64,000 nucleotides of DNA, taken from NCBI GenBank assembly GCA_026027325.1, contig JAMSLZ010000022.1, positions 124,001-188,000 of the forward strand, read 5' to 3'. Origin of the DNA: Actinomucor elegans (Eukaryota; Mucoromycota; Mucoromycetes; Mucorales; Mucoraceae). Of this stretch, positions 37,369 through 50,000 are shown one piece after another. The number at the start of each line of letters is the position of its first letter. Positions within the stretch are counted from its first letter, which is position 1. Under the pieces are notes generated by a model. It was not told where the DNA came from, did not search any database, and saw nothing but the letters and a program-made list of their open reading frames with translations. A program made the position numbers and the translations under genes.

Positions 37369-38724
37369 CGTTAAACATTCAAGTTTTTTTTTTTTCTTGG
37401 ATCAAATAAGGTTTTAGACTAAAAAGTGAGCCCGTGCAACATCGGTCCAAAAAGGCGTAAAATCCATTAGGAATATGTTGAATGCTTTCTAGTTAAAGAA
37501 GTAGCTTGTGCTATTTAGGGCGAAACAATCTTATTTTTGACTGCTTTGCCCCATATCCCTCCATCTAATGCATGATCATCTCATCACCATGGTTTTATCG
37601 CAGCAAAACTAGTTCGTCCCGGTCTTTGGTAAGAAGAATGTACAGAGCAGTACCATACATTTGATGTGCAATCAATTTCGATTTAACGATATTATTCAAC
37701 AAGAACAAGTCGAAAAGCGTAAAGTATTAACATCAGATAGTTGTATCGTTGCGTGTCCTACCATTATGACCAGCACACGTATGCTGTAATAGATTTGCTC
37801 ATTTCTATTTCTAGAACCTATAGTATGAAGATATTATATATCACTTCTGCTACTACTACTCCTGCTGCTGCTGGAAACGACTGCATTGTTTGCATTCATC
37901 ATTTGGGACCAATGGTCTAACTTGACAAAAAATCCTTGAAATTGTAAAATTATAATTAAATCAACAATAAACCAAACCAAATTTTTGTGGTGAGCCTTGT
38001 TCTTTTCTTTCGATTCAATAATTATATACTGTAGATAGTATACTAAAAGGTTCCAACAAGAATAGTGTGCTTTTTATTCTGTGAAACAATGTTTTTCTAA
38101 TTGCTACTTTCCATAAAAGCTCATAGAATTGAAAGTGCGACAAAACCACTACTTTTATTAATAACATAAAGCTTGAACCAGCGGTTCCACCTGTACAGAA
38201 TTAAGAATACCAATCATTTAGATGCAAAAAGTTTAATTTCAGATCGAGTAATGAGAAAATGCTTTTTTATTGGATATCGGAAATTACAACAATTGCCCAA
38301 CATTAACCATAGTGCAATCTAGACACAAAAAAAAAGAAAAAAGAAAAAAGCCCATTCACATCAATGGCAATCTGATATAAAGACCTTGATTTCAGATGGA
38401 AGCCTGTAGAATAAAGCACTCCCTTGCAGCTATTATATTCTGATGGTTTGATATCAAGAAAAAACAACTCTAGAAAACCCTGATGATGTAGCGCTGTTAT
38501 TCTTTAAATCAAAAAAGGTTTTCCCTTTAACTTTCTTCTGAAATATATACTACTCAAATAAAAATTTAATTTGCTATCACTTTTATTAATTACACATAGA
38601 AAAAAACTTGGTATATATACAATTGTATAACGTGATTTTAATTTTAAGCTGCAACAACATTCTTTGTTTCTGAGTCACCTAGATTGAAAAATAAAAATGG
38701 CAGAGCGCACTGTTCAACTTTAGA

Positions 38725-38805
38725 TCTCTCAGTCGATCTTGGTTTAATGTTGCATCTGATGTGTATTTCTAATTCAAAATGAATCGCTGCATCTAGTAAG
38801 CTGGC
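38725..38805 (-). repeat. Dispersed repeat, minus-orientation copy
   Basis: On the minus strand: TAGATGCAGCGATTCATTTTG, then AGATGCAACATTAAACCAAG and ATCGACTGAGAGATCT. One of the closest matches to the plus-strand consensus. Confidence 0.7.
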
Positions 38806-39502
38806 TCCCCCTTTTAATCTATGTTTTGCTACCTTTACTGTTTTATATTTAATATAAATTAAATGGTGGTATTACCTCTCGTTTTGTTACATCAATTCCC
38901 ATTCTTTCGGTTATAGATCTCAGAAGATTATTCTTTATGAGGATAAACACGCTTCGCCTCACATGTCTTTTGCAGTGTTACCATATAATGAGGATGATGA
39001 TACAAGATGCTTCAAAAAAAAGTGAGTATATAAGATGTAGCATAAAATGCTACGAGTAAACAATCCCCTGTCCGTTTGAAACCCAAACAAACAAACAAAA
39101 ATGTCTTTTGAAACAAAAACACTTGTACCATCTATTACCAACGTTATAATAACCATAATCATAAAAAAGTGCTTCAATAAAAAAAAAAAATAAAAAATAA
39201 AAAATAAAATGAAACTGTAGGACTATAGCCATCAAAAACCGGGAATTCCAATTATTTAAAGATCTGCGCGGTTGATCTCCGAGTGCTTTTTGGTATAGTA
39301 AAGATGTGCGTAGATTCATTTTTTTTTAAGTGACCCAGGCTCATCTTGTGTATCAAAAGGTAAACTAAAACATTTTATATAGTGAACCTTTTTTTTATTA
39401 TAATTATTATTGTTATTATTTGAGCATAATAGGGTATATATTTACAAAATGTACAGGAAAATTAAAAAAAAAAAAAGGATATGTACGATGTGTGTGTTTG
39501 TA

Positions 39503-40621
39503 TTAAACAGTGGCTTCATTGGATCGAGTAGTAATCAAAGCAGAGACCGCGTCGTCTAGCATGCTGGTCAAGTCTGTTCTCGAATGAGAAGATTCCAATA
39601 AGAGTATGGCTCTGGTCAGATCCAAAAAGATTTCCATTTGAAACTCGATTTCTTCCAAGCACATTTGCCAGCAGTAATGTGTGTTGTTTTTGAATGACTC
39701 ATAGAATGAGATTGTTGCTGATTCATACTTGACTTTCTTTTGTCGATGATGATGATGATGGTCAGCTGTGTTGGTGGTAGAAGTCAGAAAGAAGAATTTG
39801 ATGCGTTGACGTGTCATAATGTCTAGATCATTGGCCGAAAGAAGATCAGTCTGGACCAATGTGCCAATCAATCGAATCAAGATTCGAAAGTTGAGTCGCA
39901 AGAGTCGACTGTGCTGTTGAACTGCCGCCACAGCGCTGGCTCGTGCAGATCTTGGGGATGCGATAAATAAAAGTCGACGCTGGTGATGGCTGTGGTAACG
40001 ACTGGCCATGGTATCAATATGACGATGAATATGATTCACTAATAGACGATGATGAATGGTGGTAGTGGGTTCAGTCTCAAACAAGGCAATCATGGTTGGA
40101 TAGAGTGTTGTTAGGAAATTGGTGATTAATTTGCCCATGCGAGTTGGATAGAATTCAGTCATCGACAGTTGACAGCGATAGTTATTGTTGAGATCTGTAA
40201 AGCAATGCTTAGGCACAGTATCAAGTAGAGGATCAAGAAACACATGATCAATGATGATGCCAAGGGTTTTGTCAAGAAAAAAGTCTAGACACGGCTCCCA
40301 ATTTTTGAGAGGCGAACGATCATAGATTTCTACTGCCAGCCGATTAGAGACACTTTGAATGATAGTTTGATCAATGATGTTGTTTTTGTATCCAAAGCGA
40401 CTGATGTAGGCTAAAGCAGCATAGACGATATGATCAAATGCATTGAGTTGAGGTCTGGAGAGGTCGATATGATATCGATGCCATATAATCTGATGCGCTA
40501 CTGCTCTAAAATGACGGGAGCTGGTTGCTAGATACCAAAGATCACTAAAGCTAAGGTATTCGGATATTTTTAATAGCAATTCCAGTGGCAAATGTAGCAA
40601 GTTGGGTGGACGAAGAATCAT
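39503..40621 (-). CDS. F-box-like protein, 372 aa
   Basis: Single exon, ATG at 40621 (MILRPPNLLHLPLELLL). Residues 10-52 match an F-box (LPLELLLKISEYLSFSDLWY then SSRHFRAVAHQIIW), suggesting an adaptor for an SCF ubiquitin ligase. The rest is helical with no domain I recognise, contains a His-rich run (DHHHHHH-like, near residue 297) and basic patches around 215-245. A possible start two codons before LRPPN is not available, so the first ATG is used. Substrate unknown; similar short F-box proteins are common in Mucorales. Confidence 0.72.
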   Translation of the reverse strand: MILRPPNLLHLPLELLLKISEYLSFSDLWYLATSSRHFRAVAHQIIWHRYHIDLSRPQLNAFDHIVYAALAYISRFGYKNNIIDQTIIQSVSNRLAVEIYDRSPLKNWEPCLDFFLDKTLGIIIDHVFLDPLLDTVPKHCFTDLNNNYRCQLSMTEFYPTRMGKLITNFLTTLYPTMIALFETEPTTTIHHRLLVNHIHRHIDTMASRYHSHHQRRLLFIASPRSARASAVAAVQQHSRLLRLNFRILIRLIGTLVQTDLLSANDLDIMTRQRIKFFFLTSTTNTADHHHHHRQKKVKYESATISFYESFKNNTHYCWQMCLEEIEFQMEIFLDLTRAILLLESSHSRTDLTSMLDDAVSALITTRSNEATV

Positions 40622-41305
40622 GATTAGAGTAAAAGAAGAAGAAAGATGTTATTTTTGAATAGGGGAAAATAAAAATGGTGAAATATGGTCGATCAGACAA
40701 TTCGAGACCCCAACTTGACAGACTTTAATTAGAACTGAGAGTCCAGAACAATCGGGTTTCACCAGAATTTATAATCAGTTCTTTTGATGAAAAGACAATG
40801 AACACTTCGGCTTATCTAGGAGAACACATGATTGTTTCCTTTCCTCTTTGTTATACGCTACTTGTCAATAAATACAAACAGGTCTTATATAATATATTTG
40901 AAACGACTACGAGTTCCACCATGTGCGTATCATCTGTCATTTTGATTAAAATGACTTAATAATATTGTCTTTTTGATGGACTCTATCATCCACTACTATT
41001 CATTCACAATGATGTAATTTGGTTTATGGAAAAAAGCGCATCTTTTTCTATATTTTGCCCGGAAATTGTGCATATTTTTCCATTTCTTGCAGCTATCTAG
41101 ACACAGTTTTTTGCAGTTATTGAAATGGGCTCTGTCGAATATCAACAGTTTGGCCGATTTCCATCTCCGACCGCCCGTGTCTATCTGTTTCCAGAATCTG
41201 CCAATTTTTATGCATAATTATAAAAAATAATTATATCAGAAAGAGTGTGTTTCCATCTATAATTTAGGTCTAGCTTTTGTTGTCCATCTGGACATGACCT
41301 TAGAA

Positions 41306-41338
<33 letters not shown>

Positions 41339-42144
41339 AAAAGAAAAAAAATGGGCTAATAATGAATCTCACATTTTAATCGCAGCATATCGGCTTAAAC
41401 TACCCTCTAGCACTTACTTTCAAGAATGAATCGCTATAAAAACAAACTTATACACAAAAAAAAAAAGAAATCTCTATATTTCGCCCGGTAATCTTTGATA
41501 CACTTCGGATTGTTGCCGATGCAGCCCAAATTGTATGATTTTCGATATTATACACATATCGTTTCACCTTCAGTCAGCCAATCAAGCACGGTCAATGTAT
41601 TTCAGTGTTCCATTCAAATAGACTGACGTACTTCCAAGTTACAGGTCGTATAAATAAAAATGCACGGAAAATACCAGAATACAATTATATCTATATATAA
41701 ACAATCATCTTTAGAAACTTGGGCAGCATCAGAATTGATAAAAAAAAAAGCGCAGCTAAACGTTCTTGCAAGTAAAACCTTATATCCAGAGTTCGGCTTT
41801 CATGACCTTTTTGCGCCTTTCCTTTCTAGAATAAACCCGAGTTGAATAAGTGGGTCAATGCTAAATTTATTGTCCTAGGCATGCGCCTATTTGTGTGTAT
41901 ATGTATGTGTATATGTGTATATGTGTACATTAATTAAAGAAAAAGAAACAAATGATTAGTTAAGTAGTTAGTAATAGAAAGTAAAGGATTAAATACAAAA
42001 TAGAGAGATTAATGAGAATAGTAATTAAGTGTTCTAAAAGGGTTTATGACATCAGTAAGAAGATGTAGTTTTTAGCGGTTGGTTTACTATAAGAAAGTTA
42101 GTATACATTCCGTTCATCACCTTTTTTTTTTTTTTTTTTTTTTT
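40622..42144. other. Intergenic region
   Basis: Upstream flank of the F-box-like gene and 3' flank of the Zn2Cys6 gene. Contains a 28-nt A tract (41309-41336), the repeated 16-mer TCTATATTTYGCCCGG at 41047 and 41473, a TG/TA-rich microsatellite (41891-41927) and a 25-nt T tract abutting the next gene's stop codon. The 61-codon frame at 41660-41845 is not supported. Confidence 0.55.
41309..41336. repeat. Poly(A) tract, 28 nt
   Basis: Uninterrupted A run lying between the two TCTATATTTYGCCCGG copies. Confidence 0.95.
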
Positions 42145-42146
42145 TT
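42122..42146. repeat. Poly(T) tract at the stop codon of the Zn2Cys6 gene
   Basis: 25 T on the plus strand; in the gene's sense it is an A run that supplies the last two bases of the TAA stop and continues into the 3' UTR. Confidence 0.95.
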
Positions 42147-44639
42147 AGTTCTTACCATAAGACATCATAAAAGATGACTGCGTGGTGGTGGGCGTAGGCG
42201 GAGAATGAGAACTGGCAGCAGAAGCAGATGAATCCATATACGTATTAGCGCGCTGACAAATAATGTGTTGAATATCTTGTTCCATCACGTTAACTAACGT
42301 ACGAGCCATTTCAAAGTCATAAGTGTATGTAATCGAGGCTTTGGATAAATCTAACGAATTCAATAAGCCCATTCTTCCAGTCTCATAGTAGTGATCATCC
42401 GTTGTATAACTAAGCAGTTTTCGATACACGATATTAGCAAATAAAAAGCCCACCAGCGGAACATGACATTCCTCTCTTTGTTGAACCATGAGTTCAAATA
42501 TCTGGGTAATGGTGTTGGCCGCATTCAGACTAGTCTCTAAACTTTGAACTGCGATGGGTGTATTGGGAAGTCGATGCATTGGCACAAAAGCTTGATAGAG
42601 AATGATTTGGTTCATACTGTAATGTAAACTTACAAGGTTGATACAGTAGCGAGAAAACGATTTGACATTAACTTGATAGTGCTTGGGATCATCGTCTTCA
42701 TTGGGAGAGCAGCAAAATGATGATAAGGCTGGGGATGAGCCACTACAACTACTACTACTACTACTGCTACTACAACTACTACTGTTATTATTATTACTTA
42801 TACCAGTATGGGCCATGTCCAAATTCGGTGATTGCCATTCTGTAGGTAGGTTTTGGTGAAACTGTTTCAAGGTTTGCTGCATGGAAAGGAGCTCTTGTGG
42901 CAAATGAGGGTCAAAACGACCATCGCCCTGAGAAGCTGAAATCAAGACAGCCATCGACTGCTCACGCAACACTTGCAGATTAATAAGATAGACCCAAGAA
43001 TTCCATTCATAATAATCAATTACAGCCTCATCCTTATCGATATCAGGTACACCCAATATAGGTGGAATGGATTTCAAGGAGGGTCTACATTGACTCAAAC
43101 CAGCCGAATTTGCATTTTCTCCTCCCTGAAGCGTTTTATACCATGCGTTGCAGTAATAAATACACCAAACCAGCATCGCCTCATAACGCGTCAAAACACG
43201 ATTTGGATCATAGAGACCAAGCTCAAGAGCCATATTGTAAGCAATCCATTCATAAAAATAGATGACGCCTGTATGTCCATTTTGATAATTGCAGTAGGAT
43301 AATAGGAAGGCGGCTTGGCAATTGTCAAAAGTAGGTTCATCAAAGCAATCCGATAACTTTTCGCGTCCACGAAGACAGTAAGCTACAGACAAAGCTTTAC
43401 CCATGTTGTATTGTGGTGCTTCCCAGGCAGGCCGTTTACTCCAGACGTGCAACTGGAACGCGTTCCGTGCTGCCATTGCACACACAGCATACACAAGCAC
43501 GGTTGAAGGCCGCTTGTTTGGATCGGGGTCACGATAGCGCGCTAAAAAATCTTTTGTGTCAATGATGGGCAACCGGACAGAGGAACAACAGGGTGTGCGA
43601 CAGTACAAATCCACTAGATTATCTGTCAGTTCGTCAGATATGTCAATTGGGTAATCTTGAGGCATAGCGTGTGTAGGATGAGCCCATAGGTTCCAAACTG
43701 CAAAACCAGAGGTAGTATGAATCGAACGTGTGTCATCGAAATCCAAAGTAGGCTCTTCCAAAGTGGTTTCAGAGCAAACACTAGCAGGTGTAATGGGCTT
43801 ATTTTTCGATATCGTCATTGAACGTTTAAACTGATCCACCAACGTAGATAGATCGTTATATGAATTGACGTTACTCTCAACCGAAAGGCCTTTTTTCGTC
43901 GTAGTGATTCTCCATGCTGTCTGAGGCATAGGTTTGATCTTGAGTGAATTATTGGCTCTGGCAGATAAATCGCGCGTCTTTTGTGCAAAATCTTTGGCCA
44001 TACGATCAATGGAATCCTGCCACTGATCCATGACTTTATTCATAGTATTTAATACTTGAGATACATGGTTGGCTTTAGGCTCTGTTTTTTTGAATCCGCA
44101 TTCGAAATTGTTGGCTTCACAACGACTGCATCGAGGAAGGCTTAAATCGCACTGTTGCAGATCTTTAAAACATTTGGTGCAAGGATAGACTGAGAAATTG
44201 CTGGTAGACGCCACTTTGGCTCTTCTCACTCTTCGTCTGGGTTGTGATAGCTCATCCTCATCATCATCTGAATAGGTGGATAGAATGCTAGGTGAACCAA
44301 CAACACTGTGATCTGGTGTAGTCGTAGTCGAACGAGGAAAGGGCTCTGCAGTCTTAAGTCGATCATTGAATTTCTTAATTCTGTCTCCCAAGGTCTCGGT
44401 CGCCTTTTGTAGTTTTTTTAGTGTAGGTGCTGCTTCAGGGTAGACACAGGTAATACCTCGTCTGTGGCATCGGGAACAAGAAGGCTTTCTTCGATCACAG
44501 GCATGTCTATGTTATCCGAGTTGGTCAATGTCATCATCAGTAGAATTATAAAATCAAACCTGAATCCTCGGCAGCGAAAACAAGCAGCACCCAAGTTGGC
44601 TTGTTTCTCTTTTTCGTCTGATGTATTGGTCTCAGACAT
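42145..44639 (-). CDS. Transcription factor with two Zn2Cys6 clusters and fungal-specific TF domain
   Basis: Two exons: 44639..44560 and 44506..42145, 53-nt intron (CAG|GTTTGA ... CATAG); 813 residues. The intron interrupts the first zinc cluster. Cluster 1 has Cys at 20, 23, 30, 37, 40 and 47 (ACFRCRGFRHACDRRKPSC, CX2CX6CX6CX2CX6C). Cluster 2 has Cys at 136, 139, 146, 153, 156 and 163 (CTKCFKDLQQCDLSLPRC), with identical spacing. Between them are a possible coiled segment (LKKLQKATETLGDRIKKFND) and a basic patch (RRRVRRAK). Residues from about 290 to 600 resemble the fungal-specific TF domain (ISDELTDNLVDLYCRTP). A long serine run lies near residue 550. Most family members carry a single cluster, so the pair is notable. 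The stop codon lies at the edge of a 25-nt A run in the sense strand. Confidence 0.85.
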
Positions 44640-47075
44640 GATATGTGGTTTTGATAGTTTGAAAGAAGAAAAAGAAGTGGAGGAAAAGGGCTATCTAGTT
44701 TACTAATGGTTTAAACCCAATGAATGAGTTTATTGCCGGCCAATGAGTAGCTCTCAATAAATTGTATCTTAGTTTAAACACGCACACTTGGCGCCACTTT
44801 TTTCAATTTGATTACACAAGCACAGGGAAGGGATCGACTTGCAGTTGGCTAACAGATAAATAAATAAATGGCTATAACAGAATACATTCTAGAGATTATT
44901 CTCAAGTCTTCGCTGAGGCTGATGCACTGTGGCCTCACAAAACTATTGCCTCTATTCAGAACATTTCATCACTGACTGATACAAGCTATTTATATTATAG
45001 TTTGACGTGCTACAACGACTATCAGTGAAATATCAAAAGCACGGTCACTTCAGAACTTGTCTATTGGGAGAACTTTGAGAAACACAAGAATCAGCTTGTA
45101 CAGTCAGAAACTCAAGAATAATACACTTAAAAAAAAGGAACTAATACTTGGGGCAAAGTTTTATCCTAATTAACTCTCATTATACCCTATGCAAGGGTGG
45201 TACATTCACAATGATAAAGTAGTACATGTATATATAATACCAATTTCCTTGTGAAAAAAAAGGTACAACCATCCTAGGGTGTAGATATGTTTCATATCTA
45301 ATGGTGAAACGAATTAGTCAAATTAAACACCATATTAGCATATGCATGCAATGTTTCAGTGTTTCTAAAAGACAATGAAGTGTATATATATACTTCATGT
45401 CGAATCATTTTATTGTTCTATAAAGTTGAGTGCTAAATACCACGGGCACGAGATTGTTCTACGGCCGGATAATTAGTTTGAATTGTACGGGTAAAAATTA
45501 GTGCTTCTGTTACTGAATATTTGAATAAAACAATTCACTGGTGAGTATATATATTCATTCGGTACAAGTGCGCGCTTATAAAGTAAATGATTCCTCCAAA
45601 GCACCCTACCTGCAAAATCCGAGTAGCCGGAAACCAACGTTACGGAGCAATTTTCCGGGATTCACTCAATGTCTTGGCAAGGCTCAAGCCACTATCTTTA
45701 AGCTCATGAATAAACTGCTCAAATGGAGTGTAATTATTCATTTTTAGAAGAAAAAAAAATGGATTCTCCAATAATTCATTGGGATATTTTGAAAGCAGCT
45801 GCCTCAAAAGGTGCATCCACGGTATGGATTTACTTGCTCATAAAATGATTTTGGTGTGGGCTGCCGGGTAAAAAAAAACAACAACAAACTGCCCAATACC
45901 ATAGAAGGTGTGGTTTATTCAGTAGAAAAGTAATTTGAGCGGGAGCACTGAGTTGTTCTTAACCAAACAAGGCCCTTGTCATCCAGAATTAAAACGAAGC
46001 AATTACCAAAGTAAATCATAGAATAAAAGCTCTAATAGAAAAGAGCACTTCATTCTCAACGTGCGATATTAACTTGAAATTGAACGAGAGATCGATTGGC
46101 CTACCACCACCAGCTATCTAAAATATAAGATGTTCGCTGTAACTCAGTCAAACAAATTGTTTAACAAGTGCAGCAGCTTGCTCTGAGCATGTTGCGATGG
46201 TCGAACAAGACATTTAATCGAGATCAGTCCAGTGATCTATTGATCATTAGATGGAATTTGTAGGAAATGTAAATATTACCCTGCTAATCGTTAGCAATAT
46301 ACCATATTCGTTGAAATTAGATCATAAGCAAAGGTTGTAAGGAATAAAGCGGTTAATCTTGGGAAGTGCCTTTGTGAAGTTGTGCGTTAATCTTGAATTG
46401 GGTGAACGTTGATCCACACGCTAAATTATTTTGATCTCTAAAAGAATTAATTTGGACCTATGAATAGTTGGAATGATAAAATCAAACAATCTAAATACAT
46501 CATCATGACAGCAGTATACACGTGCCTAACTGATTTTTCAATCAGATAGTCAAGCCCATTAATGGCAAATGAAGAAACAAGCATCAACCGAGGGATGAAG
46601 CGCAGGCAATTGTGATTGGATGAGTGAAAGTCCAAGATATTGATGCCCTGTTTTTTTTAAAAAAAAAATTACTTTGAGTTGGATTTCTCTACCAAAAACA
46701 TGTAGATCGATAGAAATTCATCTAAAAAAATATAGTTGCACGTCAAACTACATCAAATTGATATTTAACATCTAAGGCTGTAGCTGAATTATATACAAAT
46801 TGTAAAAATTCGTTTTAAAATAGGCTACATTTTCATATTGCAAAAAAAAAAAAAAGGTCTATCCTCATTATACTTTATATACGTTTTGCGTTATAAATTA
46901 ATTCTCTAGCCTATCTACTTTTTTCATAATGTTTGAATCTTTATTTGATTCGCCAGCGCCAATTGAACAGGCGGGATTTTAATGTTTTGCTCGTCTTAGA
47001 TACAATGAGCCTAAGCATAATCGTTTTTCTTCTTTTTTTTCTACCCAAAAACCAACACAATAAGGAGTTTGCTAC
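44640..47075. other. Intergenic region (divergent promoters)
   Basis: Between the Zn2Cys6 and GH35 genes, transcribed away from each other. Holds a repeat array (about 46030-46280), a T8A10 palindrome (46651-46668) and a 3'-extension-like TTTGTGAAG at 46371. Plus and minus frames around 45580-45860 show transposase-like composition but nothing I can assign. No intact gene. Confidence 0.5.
46030..46280 (+). repeat. Dispersed repeat, two diverged units
   Basis: CTTCATTCTCAACGTG at 46048 leads directly to GCGATATTAA (a deletion compared with other copies) and GAGAGATCGATTGG; the second unit has GCTCTGAGCATG at 46180 and ACATTTAATCGAGATCAG, then GATCTATTGATCATTAG. Confidence 0.5.
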
Positions 47076-50000
47076 ATGTCTGACATGGCCCCGTTATACT
47101 CTTTATTTGCAATTATCCCTGCTCTACTTGGTGGTTTCTTTTTATATGCTCACCAACGTACCTTGGGTAATTTAGACATTACGACTTCTTCGGTAGCTTA
47201 TAACAGAACCCAGTATCACGACGTGCTCGACTGGGATAAATACGCGCTCACTATCGAAGGCGAACCGACCCAAATTCATTCTGGCGAATTTCATTATTGG
47301 AGAGTCCCGGACAGAGCTCGCTGGGAACCCATTTTAAAACAATACCGTTCTGCAGGCTTCAATAGTATCCGTATCTACTTTCACTGGGGTTATCATTCAC
47401 CCGCTGAAGATGTTTATCATTTTGACGGCAACCGCGATATTGAATATCTGTTAAATTTGTGTGAGAAATTGGGGTTGTTCGTCTTGGCTGCTCCAGGGCC
47501 CTATATCTGTGCTGAAACTCAAGGTGGAGGATACCCAAGCTGGTTAGTGGCAAAACGCGACTTGAATATACGACACAATTACATGATGCTTTGGCGCGTC
47601 TACGATCAAAAATTTGCTGATTACGAAATTCAATGGCTGAAGGCTGTCTTGCCTATCATTGCTAAACATCAAATCACCGAGAATACCAAGGAAAACAAAA
47701 AGGGATGTGTTCTAGCCGTTCAAATTGATAATGAGCTGTTTGAAACAATGGCTGGTTTGTTACCTGTCGGCTTGCATGATCAGATGAGAGTCTTGGCAAA
47801 AGCCGCAAGAGATGCTGGTATCACTGTACCTTTATTCACAAATGACGGATTTGAAGAAAAAGGCTGGATCCCACGACCTGAATTGGATATTACCAAAAGC
47901 AAGAAGAAGTTTTGGAGTACTAGTGGTAAAAAGTTTGGCATTGATCTCTACGGTTTCGATAAATATGTCAGTAAGTATGACTAATTAAATTAAAAATGAA
48001 TGGCCCTAATCAATCTGCTATCAGTCTTTGCTCCTTCAAGCTCTCCAAAGTCTTGGTTGATTGATAGTGGAGCTACTTCTGGTGACTGGAGTGACTGGAA
48101 CCCTGCAAACATGGAAAAGTCAATGGATAAACTGGAAAAAACTGTCCGTGGATATGGTGGAGGAGCTAAAGAGGTGAGTCTAGTAGTATGAATTTACTAT
48201 GCTAGGAACTAATCGGGTATAGTCCCCAATGTTCATTCCTGAGCTTCAAGGTGGCTGGTTCAATCATTATCAACTTCAGCATACGTATGATCTTATTTAC
48301 AATTATTATGGTGATGAGTATACAAAGCTTTTGGTCGAAACTTCTCTTGCTCAAGGTATTACCATGACCAGCTTGTATATGATTTATGGCGGTACTAATT
48401 GGGGCACACTTGGTGATCCGTAAGTTCATGGTTAAAAAGGAACTTTGAGTGCTGATCATTTTTGCTCTGTAGAGATGTTTATACTTCCTACGATTATTCT
48501 GCTTGTATTCGTGAATTCGGCATGCTTTCATACAAAGGCAGAAACTTGCGCAAAACAATGCTCTTGACTCGTTCTTTTGATCCTTATTTCACAAAGACAG
48601 AACGCGTTGCAGAGCCAAATGTCAAGACTTCCATTTCTCACACATTGAACTTGCAACGTTATTCAGTAGCCAACGATCAAGCTGTGACTTTTACCTTTTT
48701 TAGAAATTTCGATCGCAAAAAGCGCGAGACATTCGATGTCACTGTCGAAGAAAAAGAAGGTAGCTTGACCATGGGATGTTATTTGCCTTACAAGACTTCT
48801 TTCATCGGTGTTGGTAACTATACAGCCAAGAACGGCTTGCATTTGATCATGTCTACTATTCCCATGTTGACGCGCATGGTCAGCAAGAAGACAAACGAGG
48901 AGGTCTGGATTGTGGAACCCAATATCATTGGCGCCATGGCCTTTTCCAACAAAGAAGTAAAGGTGACTGGTAACATGCAAGATGATGCGTTGAGAACAGA
49001 TGGGCCTGCTATCATTTTGTCCTTTGAAAAAGATCATGGATGGACAAAGATCGAAACTACCACTGGCGCATTATATATCGTCGGCCTCAGCAAGAGTGAT
49101 GCTAGTACTTTGTTTGCTGAATTCCAAGAGCCTTACTGGAATAACGGCCAAAAAAAGTACCCAAGCTTTGTTGCTTGGGGCGCTGATAACTTTTATTATG
49201 ATAGAACATCCAACAAACTTGAAATCAATCATAGACGTTTGGAAACTGAAGCTCATTTAATTTCTTTTGATACTTTGGAAGATAGTCGATTGACTGCTGC
49301 TTCTAGCGCCTACGATTTACCTTTCATCCAGACTTTGAAATACGATCATCCTACTGAACCTGTCCCTCCTGTATCTATTGCATTCAACCATTGGAGTCAC
49401 CGTACTGTAGATTTCAAGAGTTTGCCTTGGCAAAAGTTAAAGAGCTTACAAGAAAACAAAAGCGCCACCTTTAATACCATCGACTATCACTTTACAAGTG
49501 GACATGCTTTATACCAAACTACCTTCAATACACCCGATACTAAGAGCCCCTATGTTACATTATCATTGAATGCTCGTAATCGCGCTACCGTCTTGGTCAA
49601 TGGCCATATCGTTGGAGGCCACACCACGTATTCCCGTCAACTGTTTATGCCAGGCGCCAAGATTGGACCCGACCCGTACTTTTTGGGCAAGCAGCGATAT
49701 GACCTTACACCCTATCTTTCGCATACAGATGCACTCGAAAACGAAGTGATCGTTCTTGTTGAGAGTTTTGGTTTGAATCGACAAGCCTTCATTATGAACG
49801 ATATCCGCAACCCACGTGGTATCATCAGTGCCTCCTTCAGTGGCGTGAATCATATAGAACCATGGAAGATTACTGGTGTTGATGTGCGTACCTTATCCAA
49901 TCCTTTCAGCTCCACCGGATTCCCTGACGAGAATGCCACCTCTGGCTGGAAAACTTACAAGGACATGGAACAAGACGACCATCAGTACAGTATTCCGTTG

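Larger units (their letters stand above)
32795..39502. other. Longest gene-poor region (6.7 kb)
   Basis: No recognisable gene. Holds a 43-nt T tract (33215-33257), a repeat array (about 36000-36335), a minus repeat copy (38725-38805), nested foldbacks at 37063-37129 and 37311-37368 inside a stretch less AT-rich than its surroundings (about 37000-37350), and a GGTCACC/GGTGACC hairpin at 33784-33824. A possible spliced small gene at 35644-35994 is listed separately at low confidence. Frames at 33362-33562, 36517-36717 and 38959-39319 show no coding features. Confidence 0.5.

Noticed and set aside
45580..45860. Possible decayed transposase (short frames on both strands with helix-turn-helix-like wording)
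   Set aside because: Similarity too vague, frames conflict between strands, and no catalytic motif follows.
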